A stretch of 64,000 nt of DNA from Methanobrevibacter sp. (GTDB taxonomy: Archaea > Methanobacteriota > Methanobacteria > Methanobacteriales > Methanobacteriaceae): contig NZ_JAFQSO010000012.1 in assembly GCF_017409525.1 (NCBI RefSeq), forward strand, positions 1-64,000, written 5' to 3'. This document shows positions 11,697 to 20,301 of this stretch, one piece after another. Position 1 is the first letter of the stretch. The number at the start of each line of letters is the position of its first letter. Under the pieces are notes generated by a model, which saw nothing but the letters and a program-made list of their open reading frames with translations, was not told the origin of the DNA and ran no database searches. The position numbers were made by a program, and so were the translations under genes.

Positions 11697-14600
11697 TTGC
11701 AAGAAAAGATTGACAAAGCGGAAAATAATTCCACAATAATATTTGCAAATGATTATGCTTATGATAATGGATTTACAGCAAATGGAATTTTAATTAACAA
11801 AAGTTTAACAATTGACGGAAAAGGTTATATCATTAACGCTAACCACCAATCAAGAATATTTAATATTACAGCAGCCAATGTTACTTTGAAGAATATCAAT
11901 TTCATTAACGGTAATGCATCTTATGGAGGGGCTATAATTTGGAACAATGCCGATAATGGAAAAATTACCGATTGCCTATTTGAGAATAACGAAGCTCATG
12001 ATGGTGGGGCCGTATTTTGGGATAGTGGAACCGAAGGAAGAATAATTGGGTCTACATTCATAAGTAATAATGTAATTTGGAGAGGTGGAGCAATACAGAT
12101 AGTCAATGCAAGCATTTGTGAAATCAAGGATTGTACGTTTGATAATAATAGTGCTAATAGGTCTGCTGGAGCGATATATGTAAATAACTGTAGTTGTGTC
12201 TCCATAGACAATTCAATATTTGAAAACAATGAGGTTAATTACTCCGGTGGAGCCATATATTTCGATGGTGACAATGGTGTAATTTCCAATTCAAATTTCA
12301 CAAACAATAAAGCTCGCTATAATGGTGCTACATGTATGAATGGTGAAAATGGAAATGTAGTCAACTGTGTATTCACTGACAATTTTGCAACGGAAAGTGC
12401 AGGAGCACTGGGATGGGAGAGAAAAGGAAATGGAATCATTGAAAAGTGCACATTCACAGGTAACGCTGCACCAATAGGTGGTGCCGTATATCAAAACAGT
12501 GCAATCAACGTTTCCATAATAAACTCAATATTTGAAAGCAACACTGCAAGCAAAGATGGTGGGGCCGTATTCTGGGATAATGGAACCGAAGGAAGAATAA
12601 TTGGATCCACATTTAAAAGCAATAATGCATCTTACGGTGGAGCCATTACTTGTGAAAACGAAAATCTAACAATTACAAACTGTAATTTTATGGATAACAT
12701 CGCTTCCCGTCATGGTGGTGCAATTTTCTTTAATAATACTGGTACTGTAGAAAATTGTAATTTTACCTATAACAATGCAACCAAAGGTAATGGAGGTGCC
12801 GTTTGGATTAGATCAGGCAGTTTTGAAAATTGTTACTTTACCGATAACAATGCTTCCAATAGAGGTGGAGCAGTATACATTTTTGATGACGGCAATGTAA
12901 CAAATTGTAATTTTGATGAAAACGTAGCTTCTGGCCGTGGCGGGGCACTTTACTTCTATACCGGAGGCAATGTAGAGAACTGTAATTTCACTGAAAACAC
13001 CGCTTCCGACGATGGAGGTGCAGTCTACATCCATGATGAGTCAAGACTAATAAACTGTAATTTTGTCAATAACACAGCTTCCGATGGAGGTGCAGTTTAC
13101 ATTAATAGCAATGCTATTGTGGAAAATTGTGATTTTACTGATAATGTTGTAAACGATGGTAATGGCGGTGCAGTCTGGATTGGATCAGGCAGTTTTGAAA
13201 ATTGTTACTTTACCGACAACAGAGCTTCCAATAGAGGTGGAGCAATTTACATTTTTGATGACGGCAATGTAACAAATTGTAATTTTGATGAAAACGTAGC
13301 TTCTGGCCGTGGCGGGGCACTTTACTTCTATACCGGAGGCAATGTAGAGAACTGTAATTTCACTGAAAACACCGCTTCCAACGATGGGGGTGCAATTTAC
13401 TTCTATGACAAGTCAACAGTAACAAATTGTAATTTTATTGATAATGTTGCTTCTGGATGGGGCGGTGCTATAAGGATGCATTCCGGCAGTGTTGAAAATT
13501 GTGATTTCATTGACAACATTGCTTCTAATAACGGTGGTGCCATTTGCTTTAATGGTGATAGTAGCGTAATTAATTGTGAATTCTACGAAAACTGTGCAGA
13601 CTATGGTGGAGCAATATGGAGTACAAACAATACCCTCGTAACCAATAGTAAATTCAATAAGAATACTGCCATAAGCGGAGGAGCAATTTATTCAAATAAT
13701 GACGTGACTATTGAAAATTGCCAATTCAGCCAGAATGATGCCGACCATGGCGGAGCAATATTCACTTATTCCGGTGCAAATGTGACCGACTGTGAATTCA
13801 TCGGAAATGGTGCAGACAACGGCGGAGCAATAGCTGCAATAACAGAACTGTATGTAAATAAAAGCGGATTCTTTGCAAATGAGGGTGATAATGGTGGTGC
13901 GATTTTTGCTGTTAACAATACTGTCATCGAAGATTGTGTATTCTACGATAACCATGCAGAATATGGTGGTGCGGTTTACCTTGTTCAAGATGGAACTGTA
14001 AACGGCAGCAGTTTCTCACTAAATGCGGCCGATTACGGTGGAGCAGTCTACAGTAACTCCACATTGTCAGTGGCAGACTCCAAGTTCATAAACAATAATG
14101 CTATAACCGGAGGAGCAATCTATGCCAATGAAGGCGAGTCAACCATATCAAATTCCACATTCAGCTACAATGAGGCATACGAGGGCGGTGCAATCTACAA
14201 CAACGGTAGCAGTTCAACTATAATTGGATCCGGATTTGCATACAACACTGCTAAATATGGTGGAGCAATCTACAATGGTGCAGAGGATGCATTTATAAAA
14301 GGCACTACTTTCACAGCTAACAATGCAGAACATGGTGGAGCAATCTACAATATGGAATATATCGATATTTCAAACTCCAAATTTGAAAACAACACTGCGA
14401 AATACGGAGGTGCAATAGATAGCTATGACATTGGACTAGATATAAGAAACACAGACTTCACAAACAACACTGCTGCAGTATATGGTGGAGCAATCTACAA
14501 TGAGAACTCCGAAATAGACATAGCATACTCCAACTTCACAAACAACACTGCAGAATATGGTGGAGCAATCGAAAACAGGTATTACATAACTATGGATAAT

Positions 14601-15986
14601 TGCAGACTGGAAAACAACAACGCAAGACAGGGTGGAGCAATCGACAATGATTTAGGTGAAACAACCATAGAAAACACAGAGTTTACACAGAACACCGCAG
14701 GATATGGTGGAGCAATCTATAATGACAATGGTAAAACAACCATTAAAAACACAGAGTTTACACAAAACACCGCAGGATATGGTGGAGCAGTCAGAGTTTA
14801 TGAGGGTGAAATAAGTATAGAAAACGCAGACTTCACAAACAATAGTGCTGCAGTATATGGTGGAGCAATCGACAATGATTTTGGTGAAGCAACCATAGAA
14901 AACGCAGACTTCACACAAAACACTGCAAGATATGGTGGAGCAATCAGCAATGATGGAAAAGCAACCATAAACGGTTCCAAATTCACTGCCAACAATGCAA
15001 CTGAGGGTAATGCAATTCAAACCGAAACCGACATTTCAATCAGCAATTCCGAATTCATCAGCAATGGCGAAGATTGCATAGATGTTGGAGGTGGTGCCAA
15101 AATAACTTTAAATAACATTTCAAGTGATGTTCAATTGGTAAACGATGCAATAAGCATGAAAATCCTTGAAGCTGAAGATGTCATTTACGGCAATGACGTC
15201 AACATTAAAGTTCAGGTAAAAAGCAGTGCCATCGATCCAGTAAACAGTGGCAAAGTTGTTGTTAAAATCAATAATGTTGAATATAGCGTTGATGTAAAAG
15301 ATGGAATCGCAACACTTGTTATTTCTAAATTAGATGCTGGAACCTACAATGCCAATGTCACATACATTGACAATGAGGGCATGTCACGAGCAGAGATTCC
15401 TGTCAATTTCACTGTCAATATAAAAAATATCAAAATTTATGCAAATTCCGCATCATATGTCATTAACTATGGCGGAACATACAGTGCAGATTTCATAAAT
15501 GTAAATGACAACGATACAGTGACATTTACACTAAACGGCAAAAACATTGGAACATCAACTATCATAAATGGAGCTGCTTCAATAAAATTGACTGTAAATA
15601 TCTTAAAAACCGCAAAAGCCGGTCAAAAGAACATGGTAATTACAATTGAAAACAGCAATTACTCTCCAACAAGTAAAACTGTCAAAATTACCATCAATAA
15701 GGAGAAAACAAAAATAACCGCTAAAGCAAAAAAATTCAAAAGAACAACAAAAACCAAAAAATACACAATAACCCTGAAAAACAGCAAAGGAAAAGCAGTT
15801 AAAAAAGTAAAAGTTTACTTAAAAGTTAAGGGTAAAACATACGCTGCTAAAACCAACAGCAAAGGTAAAGCAACATTTAAAATTACCAAATTAACTAAAA
15901 AAGGAACTTACAAAGCAGTCATCAAATATAAAGGAAACGGCTACTACAACAAAGTAACCAAAAACATTAAAATTAAAATAATGTAG
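11697..15986 (+). CDS. passenger reading frame of the interrupted adhesin (beta-helix, Ig-like, Lys-rich tail)
   Basis: This is the long open part of the interrupted adhesin, 1,429 residues if counted from an unconvincing TTG with no ribosome site. Residues 20 to about 1,130 form a polymorphic-outer-membrane-type parallel beta-helix with more than forty GGAI/GGAV turns, each followed by an asparagine-rich rung (NCxFxxNxA). Two Ig-like domains follow. The last 90 residues are a very lysine-rich Ig-like domain with TNSKGKA and LTKKGTYKA, shared with the adhesin at 28.9-32.5 kb and probably wall-associated. No signal peptide is present within this frame, so it would not be secreted alone. Confidence 0.7.
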   Translation: MQEKIDKAENNSTIIFANDYAYDNGFTANGILINKSLTIDGKGYIINANHQSRIFNITAANVTLKNINFINGNASYGGAIIWNNADNGKITDCLFENNEAHDGGAVFWDSGTEGRIIGSTFISNNVIWRGGAIQIVNASICEIKDCTFDNNSANRSAGAIYVNNCSCVSIDNSIFENNEVNYSGGAIYFDGDNGVISNSNFTNNKARYNGATCMNGENGNVVNCVFTDNFATESAGALGWERKGNGIIEKCTFTGNAAPIGGAVYQNSAINVSIINSIFESNTASKDGGAVFWDNGTEGRIIGSTFKSNNASYGGAITCENENLTITNCNFMDNIASRHGGAIFFNNTGTVENCNFTYNNATKGNGGAVWIRSGSFENCYFTDNNASNRGGAVYIFDDGNVTNCNFDENVASGRGGALYFYTGGNVENCNFTENTASDDGGAVYIHDESRLINCNFVNNTASDGGAVYINSNAIVENCDFTDNVVNDGNGGAVWIGSGSFENCYFTDNRASNRGGAIYIFDDGNVTNCNFDENVASGRGGALYFYTGGNVENCNFTENTASNDGGAIYFYDKSTVTNCNFIDNVASGWGGAIRMHSGSVENCDFIDNIASNNGGAICFNGDSSVINCEFYENCADYGGAIWSTNNTLVTNSKFNKNTAISGGAIYSNNDVTIENCQFSQNDADHGGAIFTYSGANVTDCEFIGNGADNGGAIAAITELYVNKSGFFANEGDNGGAIFAVNNTVIEDCVFYDNHAEYGGAVYLVQDGTVNGSSFSLNAADYGGAVYSNSTLSVADSKFINNNAITGGAIYANEGESTISNSTFSYNEAYEGGAIYNNGSSSTIIGSGFAYNTAKYGGAIYNGAEDAFIKGTTFTANNAEHGGAIYNMEYIDISNSKFENNTAKYGGAIDSYDIGLDIRNTDFTNNTAAVYGGAIYNENSEIDIAYSNFTNNTAEYGGAIENRYYITMDNCRLENNNARQGGAIDNDLGETTIENTEFTQNTAGYGGAIYNDNGKTTIKNTEFTQNTAGYGGAVRVYEGEISIENADFTNNSAAVYGGAIDNDFGEATIENADFTQNTARYGGAISNDGKATINGSKFTANNATEGNAIQTETDISISNSEFISNGEDCIDVGGGAKITLNNISSDVQLVNDAISMKILEAEDVIYGNDVNIKVQVKSSAIDPVNSGKVVVKINNVEYSVDVKDGIATLVISKLDAGTYNANVTYIDNEGMSRAEIPVNFTVNIKNIKIYANSASYVINYGGTYSADFINVNDNDTVTFTLNGKNIGTSTIINGAASIKLTVNILKTAKAGQKNMVITIENSNYSPTSKTVKITINKEKTKITAKAKKFKRTTKTKKYTITLKNSKGKAVKKVKVYLKVKGKTYAAKTNSKGKATFKITKLTKKGTYKAVIKYKGNGYYNKVTKNIKIKIM
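12811..13395 (+). repeat. 372-bp internal duplication in the adhesin beta-helix
   Basis: A block beginning GATCAGGCAGTTTTGAAAAT at 12811 recurs at 13183, an offset of 372 bp or 124 residues. About 210 bp are nearly identical, coding for rungs with NRGGAVYIFDD and GRGGALYFYTGG. It marks recent expansion of the helix by whole rungs. Confidence 0.8.
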
Positions 15987-16018
15987 GTGCAACACGCATC
16001 TACTCCCCTTCTTTTATT
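15983..16018 (+). terminator. hairpin terminator of the adhesin
   Basis: GTAGGTGC, loop AACAC and GCATCTAC form an eight-pair stem with one G-U pair. The stem overlaps the stop codon and is followed by a pyrimidine-rich run. Confidence 0.6.
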
Positions 16019-16138
16019 AGTGTAGCAATAATTAAATAGTCTAAAAAAGATATTTAAATGTAAAGAGCGTATTGCTTTTTGAATTTTTATATTTTTCACT
16101 TGAAAAAGTGGATATAACAAATTTTAGGAGGAGAAAAT

Positions 16139-16591
16139 ATGGAGTCAAATCAAATATCTGGAATATTGTCTGTAATTTTAGGATTAATCTTTATAATTTG
16201 CCCTATTTTTGGTGTTGCAGCAGTGTCTGTTCTTATTGGAGTAAGCTTAATATTCTTAGGTTTAATACTTATTCTAAGTGGATTTAGAGCACTTAATGTC
16301 ATTATTGGAATTTTAGCCATTGTAGTTGGGTTAGTATTCGTATTTAACATTGCCGCATTGTCATTCCTTATAGGATTGCAATTCTATGTTATCGGTATCC
16401 TATTAATCTTGGCAGGTATTGCCGGTCTTATTTCAGATTCAGAAATGCCCAAATTTGCTTCAGTTGTGGTTTTAATCCTTGGTTTAATATCAATTGCTTT
16501 TGGAGCATTTTCATTTGGCAATCCAATGTTTGTTGCTATTCTTATAGGTGTGGCTTTAGTCATCGAGGGAATAGGATTATATCTACAATAG
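16139..16591 (+). CDS. DUF308 / HdeD-like membrane protein
   Basis: A 150-residue, almost entirely hydrophobic protein with about six membrane segments and repeated glycine-rich helices (ILGLIF, GVSLIFLGL, GILLILAG). This is the pattern of DUF308 proteins related to E. coli HdeD, which is implicated in acid resistance; the archaeal role is unknown. The start is supported by AGGAGG seven bases upstream. It is transcribed alone, between an adhesin terminator and its own UUCG-loop terminator. Confidence 0.75.
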   Translation: MESNQISGILSVILGLIFIICPIFGVAAVSVLIGVSLIFLGLILILSGFRALNVIIGILAIVVGLVFVFNIAALSFLIGLQFYVIGILLILAGIAGLISDSEMPKFASVVVLILGLISIAFGAFSFGNPMFVAILIGVALVIEGIGLYLQ

Positions 16592-16600
16592 GGATCTAAT

Positions 16601-16632
16601 AAGCAATCTTCGGATTGCTTTTATTTATATTT
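16601..16632 (+). terminator. UUCG-tetraloop hairpin terminator
   Basis: AAGCAATC, loop TTCG and GATTGCTT give a perfect eight-pair stem with the very stable UUCG loop, followed by a T-rich tract. It ends the DUF308 gene. Confidence 0.75.
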
Positions 16633-16743
16633 TTAAAGTTTTTCATTGAATTTTTTTATTTTAAATCTACTTTTTATTTGATATTTTTTAGGCAATTTTA
16701 TATTAAACTTGTTATAAAAATATGTTCAACCAAGGTGATTAAA

Positions 16744-17412
16744 TTGGACAGAAACAAGAAAATCATAATTGTCATATTGCTTATAATTTTAGTTATTCTA
16801 GTTTTATTTGTCGGATATGCATGGTTAAATAAGAATGTGGAATACAGAACAATCTATTTGAGCAACGCCACAACAATTGAAGTTCCTGCATCTGATGAAG
16901 CGAATTTTGTTGAGGATGATTTGGGAATCAAATACTACCAGGATCCCAAATATGATGTAAGCATCATCAGTTGGAACAGCCAGGAAGAGCTGTCTATTAC
17001 GGGGGCTGTGGATGTTTCCGCTCAATTTGAAAAGCAGAAGGGAGGAAACACTCCAACAGTGGAGGATGGCGTTCCTATATATTATAACCCTGATACTGGC
17101 ATGTATTGTATTGAAACTGGAAACGACACCACACACGACAACATATTGATAATGTGCAAGGACAAGGACATTGCTTTGAAGATGTATCATTCCATAAAAT
17201 ATGGGGTTTCAAGCATTAACAATGATGACGGACCTACCTTAACTCCAACACCGACCAATACGTCACAAATCGATGATTCGGAAGATTTGGATTATGATGA
17301 CTATGACTACAATGATTACGACTATGATGATGATCATTCCAATAGTAATCACAATAATAATCCCGGCACTTCTGACGATTCAAATCCTAATGTTGAAACG
17401 ACGACGGGATAG
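16744..17412 (+). CDS. membrane-anchored extracytoplasmic protein with acidic tail
   Basis: A protein of 222 residues if started at the TTG, which has AAGGTGAT five bases upstream; an upstream in-frame extension is possible but has no ribosome site. Residues 5-27 are one membrane helix. Residues 30-155 form a compact domain of unknown family with YYQDPKYDVSIISW and Asn-linked sequon candidates. The C-terminal 60 residues are a Thr/Pro stretch, then Asp-Tyr repeats (DYDDYDYNDYDYDDD) and a Ser/Asn tail. I do not recognise the fold. It is likely an exported surface or sensor protein. Confidence 0.65.
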   Translation: MDRNKKIIIVILLIILVILVLFVGYAWLNKNVEYRTIYLSNATTIEVPASDEANFVEDDLGIKYYQDPKYDVSIISWNSQEELSITGAVDVSAQFEKQKGGNTPTVEDGVPIYYNPDTGMYCIETGNDTTHDNILIMCKDKDIALKMYHSIKYGVSSINNDDGPTLTPTPTNTSQIDDSEDLDYDDYDYNDYDYDDDHSNSNHNNNPGTSDDSNPNVETTTG

Positions 17413-17485
17413 ATGATTATAGCAAAAAATATTTCACAAAGAATACATAAAAGAAATTTAGATGATTTTAAAGGGGGATAAAAAC

Positions 17486-17770
17486 ATGTTTGAATGTCCA
17501 AATTGCGAATATGAAGTTGATGAGAATAATCTTGAATATGAATGTCCCTACTGCGGGGAATATGATGAGCTGTACGCTTTTGTGAGATGTGAAAACTGTG
17601 AAACCCTTTTTACAGAAAGTGGGGATTATTGGGAATGCGAAAATTGCCACAATGAAGGCATAAGCAAGCCAAAACCCAGATTCATAGATTATGATGACTA
17701 TGATGATGACTACTGCGATGACGGAATTCCCGATGTCAACCAGGGTTGGCTTGGAGAAAACTACGGCTAG
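17486..17770 (+). CDS. small zinc-ribbon protein
   Basis: A 94-residue acidic protein with paired CxxC knuckles: CPNC at residue 4, CPYC near 23, then CENC and CENC, so two zinc ribbons of rubredoxin-like type. The C-terminal third is Asp/Tyr-rich (YDDYDDDYCDD). Start ATG has AAGGGGG upstream. Function is unknown; such proteins often bind protein or nucleic acid. It follows the acidic-tail membrane protein by about 70 bp and may share its transcript. Confidence 0.7.
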   Translation: MFECPNCEYEVDENNLEYECPYCGEYDELYAFVRCENCETLFTESGDYWECENCHNEGISKPKPRFIDYDDYDDDYCDDGIPDVNQGWLGENYG

Positions 17771-17903
17771 AGCATTATCATGTTATAAAAATGAAGATAT
17801 TAGTTTTCAATTAAATTCAAATGTGGCCAATGCACCCCTCAACAAAAAATATATTATATAGATTAACAATAATATAATATATAAACTATAATAATATTAC
17901 AAG

Positions 17904-19142
17904 ATGAGGTATGATAATATAGACATCAATAGAGAAAAATCTTTAATCCGCTCAAATGAACTTGATGAAATAGCTATTGATGATATTGAACACAAATCAA
18001 AAGTTAGAACAGGATTCAGTGAATTTTCCAGAAAGATATATGATGATACAAAAAGCAAAATCCTAAAGGAATTGGATGCAACCGAAGAGGACTGGAACGA
18101 TCCCAAATGGCAAATGAAAAATCGTATCAGCACTGTTGATGAAATCACAAAATACACAGACCTTACCGAAGAGGAATATGAGAACATAAAAAAGGTAAGT
18201 GAAGAGTACAGGTTTGCAATAACCCCTTATTATTTTTCACTGATTGATTTCAATAATCCCAATTGCCCAATAAGATTACAGTCTTTTCCAGACATAAGGG
18301 AATTGGATGAAGGCGGAATATTGGACCCGATGAATGAGGAACAGTCCAACCCGTCAGGAAGGATAACCAGAAGATATCCAAACAAGCTAATCATTAATGT
18401 TACAAATGCATGTCCTATGTACTGCAGGCACTGCCAACGCCGCAGGCTGATAGGCAAATCCGATAAGAACACTCCTAAGGAAGACATTGACGAGTCAATC
18501 GAATTCATAAAAAACAATGAGGCAATCAGGGAAGTGCTGGTTACAGGCGGAGATGCATTAATGTTGAGCAACAGTCAACTGGAAAGGATATTCCACAAAT
18601 TGTCCCAGATAAGCCATGTTGAGGTAATAAGGGTAGGTACAAGAACATTGGCAACGCTCCCATATAGAATAGATGAGGAATTGGCCGTCCTTCTTAGAAA
18701 ATACAGGGTTCAGCTGGCCACTCAATTCAATCATGCCTGTGAAATCACTCCTGAGGCAGTTAAGGCAATTGACATGCTTGTGGACGAGGGGGTTCTTGTC
18801 AGAAACCAGATGGTTCTGTTGCATAATGTGAATGATGACAAGTACTGCATTCAAAAGACAAATGAGGAATTGCAGAAATATCGCGTAATTACATATTATC
18901 TCTTCCACCCTAAAGACGTGAAAGGCATCAAACACTTCCAGGTTGACATTTCCAAGGGACTGGAGGTCATGAAACATTTGGAAGGAAGAACAAGCGGAAT
19001 GTGCAAGCCGACATATGTATACAATTCACCTAACGGGCTTGGAAAAGTGCCTTTGGTTCCAATGCAAAATATCGAAAACGAGGAAAAGGGCTATAAGTTC
19101 ACAACATGGGAAAACAGGACATTCATACAGTATTTCAAATGA
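17904..19142 (+). CDS. eam: KamA-family radical SAM aminomutase, probably glutamate 2,3-aminomutase
   Basis: A 412-residue PLP and [4Fe-4S]-dependent radical SAM enzyme. The cluster motif CPMYCRHC supplies C170, C174 and C177, and the PLP lysine is K381 in SPNGLGKVP. Lysine 2,3-aminomutase reads the substrate amine with two Asp residues (D293, D330). Here the aligned positions are Lys337 (FHPKDVKG) and Asn374 (YVYNSPNG), the pair reported for glutamate 2,3-aminomutase. No beta-lysine acetyltransferase (ablB) is adjacent. The likely product is beta-glutamate, a known methanogen osmolyte. The ATG has no ribosome site upstream, so the message may be leaderless. Confidence 0.75.
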   Translation: MRYDNIDINREKSLIRSNELDEIAIDDIEHKSKVRTGFSEFSRKIYDDTKSKILKELDATEEDWNDPKWQMKNRISTVDEITKYTDLTEEEYENIKKVSEEYRFAITPYYFSLIDFNNPNCPIRLQSFPDIRELDEGGILDPMNEEQSNPSGRITRRYPNKLIINVTNACPMYCRHCQRRRLIGKSDKNTPKEDIDESIEFIKNNEAIREVLVTGGDALMLSNSQLERIFHKLSQISHVEVIRVGTRTLATLPYRIDEELAVLLRKYRVQLATQFNHACEITPEAVKAIDMLVDEGVLVRNQMVLLHNVNDDKYCIQKTNEELQKYRVITYYLFHPKDVKGIKHFQVDISKGLEVMKHLEGRTSGMCKPTYVYNSPNGLGKVPLVPMQNIENEEKGYKFTTWENRTFIQYFK

Positions 19143-19181
19143 TTTAATAGTGAATGAACTTCCCATATAATTTTTTTTATA

Positions 19182-20210
19182 TTATTTTACATTCAATGAT
19201 GCTTTTGGATATATAAAACAGGTCGAGGTTTTCTTCCAGTAGCAGTTATTGCAGGTTTTGCATTTCACCTCTCCATCGCCGTCAATCTGCCAATCAACCA
19301 AAAAGCTGGTGTCTGCAACAAAAGGGCGCTGCATGGAAATGAACTCTACTTTTGTCTTGTTAAGTATATTGTTGATCTGCTTTTGGGTTCTAACGCCTCC
19401 TCCCATAATGACCGGAATGCTTACGTTGTCAATAATGTCGTTGCAGGCGCTTGCCAGAATTTTCTTTTCATAGTTTTCACGGGAAAAGTATTGGGGTGAG
19501 CGTGGACGTGTAATCTGAAGTGAATCCACTCCATTATCCTCAAGTATTTTAGCTATTTCCACTGTATCCTCAACAGTCATTCCTCCCTTTTGGATGTCAA
19601 AGGCGTTCAGGCGACAGTTGATGTGAAGATTGGTGTTCTGCTTGATTACTTTTATTATCTCCAAGACTATCCTTAAGCGGTTGTAGGTGTTTCCTCCATA
19701 TTTGTCCTCCCTCTTGTTGAAATAGGGATTGATGAATCTTGTCAAAAAGTAATAGTTTCCCAAAGCTATCTGAACACCATCAAAACCCGCATAGTCTAAT
19801 TTTTTACATGCTATGATAAAGTCTGTCTGGATTTTTCTGATATCCTCAATTGATATCTTTTCAACAGCAATGTGCTGTTCGGTGGGTTTATTGTACTGTA
19901 CAAAACCAAGCTGTGCAAAGATGGGAACATCATATAGATGAACTAGATCTGTCAAATCCTTTGCCTCGCGTACAAATTGATTGTAGTTTAAAGTATTCGA
20001 ATACTTGCTGAAAACATCCTTGGGATAAAGGGAGTACAATTCGGTAATTATCAATCCAACACCGCTAGCGGCAAGATTTTCATACCTGTCATATATCTCA
20101 GGAGTTAAATTTCCAGGCTGTTCTCTTTGGGATTCCCACAAACCTGTCCTGACAATTCTGCTGTTAAGTTTTAAATTTCCAAATGAAACAGTATCAAACA
20201 AATCTTTCAT
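19182..20210 (-). CDS. Old Yellow Enzyme-like NADH:flavin oxidoreductase
   Basis: A 342-residue TIM-barrel FMN enzyme of the OYE / 2,4-dienoyl-CoA reductase family. Visible family marks are the N-terminal LFDTVSFGNLKLNSRIV, the NPYFNKREDKYGGN segment at 161-174, and a late cysteine cluster C317, C320, C323, C331 for a [4Fe-4S] site. The substrate-binding HxxH/HxxN pair normally seen as V(E/Q)IHxAHG is ALGN at 149-152, so the usual ligand-polarising residues are absent. The protein stops after the barrel, without the C-terminal FAD/NAD domain of dienoyl-CoA reductases. Substrate is unknown. Confidence 0.8.
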   Translation of the reverse strand: MKDLFDTVSFGNLKLNSRIVRTGLWESQREQPGNLTPEIYDRYENLAASGVGLIITELYSLYPKDVFSKYSNTLNYNQFVREAKDLTDLVHLYDVPIFAQLGFVQYNKPTEQHIAVEKISIEDIRKIQTDFIIACKKLDYAGFDGVQIALGNYYFLTRFINPYFNKREDKYGGNTYNRLRIVLEIIKVIKQNTNLHINCRLNAFDIQKGGMTVEDTVEIAKILEDNGVDSLQITRPRSPQYFSRENYEKKILASACNDIIDNVSIPVIMGGGVRTQKQINNILNKTKVEFISMQRPFVADTSFLVDWQIDGDGEVKCKTCNNCYWKKTSTCFIYPKASLNVK

Positions 20211-20255
20211 GTTTAATTATTTGATTAAAACAAGTATAAAAAAATTATTATAAAG

Positions 20256-20290
20256 TAAAAAAAAGGATTAGGAAATTATAGTTTTCCTAA
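20256..20290 (-). terminator. terminator of the Asp-repeat protein gene
   Basis: Read on the minus strand, TTAGGAAA, a seven-base loop and TTTCCTAA form a perfect eight-pair stem. It is followed by TCC and an eight-T run. Confidence 0.75.
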
Positions 20291-20301
20291 ACATTGTGTT
20301 C

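Larger units (their letters stand above)
11475..15986 (+). pseudogene. adhesin-like gene interrupted by an in-frame TAA after the signal peptide
   Basis: The ATG follows a GAGGGTT site and opens a clear signal peptide (MKKIILILTLILLAFFSMAS, then VCAEN). The frame hits TAA at codon 38 (11586-11588). Beyond it the same frame stays open for nearly 1,470 codons to the true C-terminus. The triplet sits in the acidic low-complexity linker after the signal peptide, which adhesins of this class normally read straight through. One substitution (for example from CAA, GAA or AAA) would explain it. Expression would need readthrough, reversion, or an internal start that would lack an export signal. Sequencing error is the main alternative. 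Confidence 0.75.

Noticed and set aside
11996-15020. Minus-strand frames of 65-122 codons rich in Cys, Ile and Ser
   Set aside because: They are the antisense of the repetitive beta-helix and contain no independent motif.
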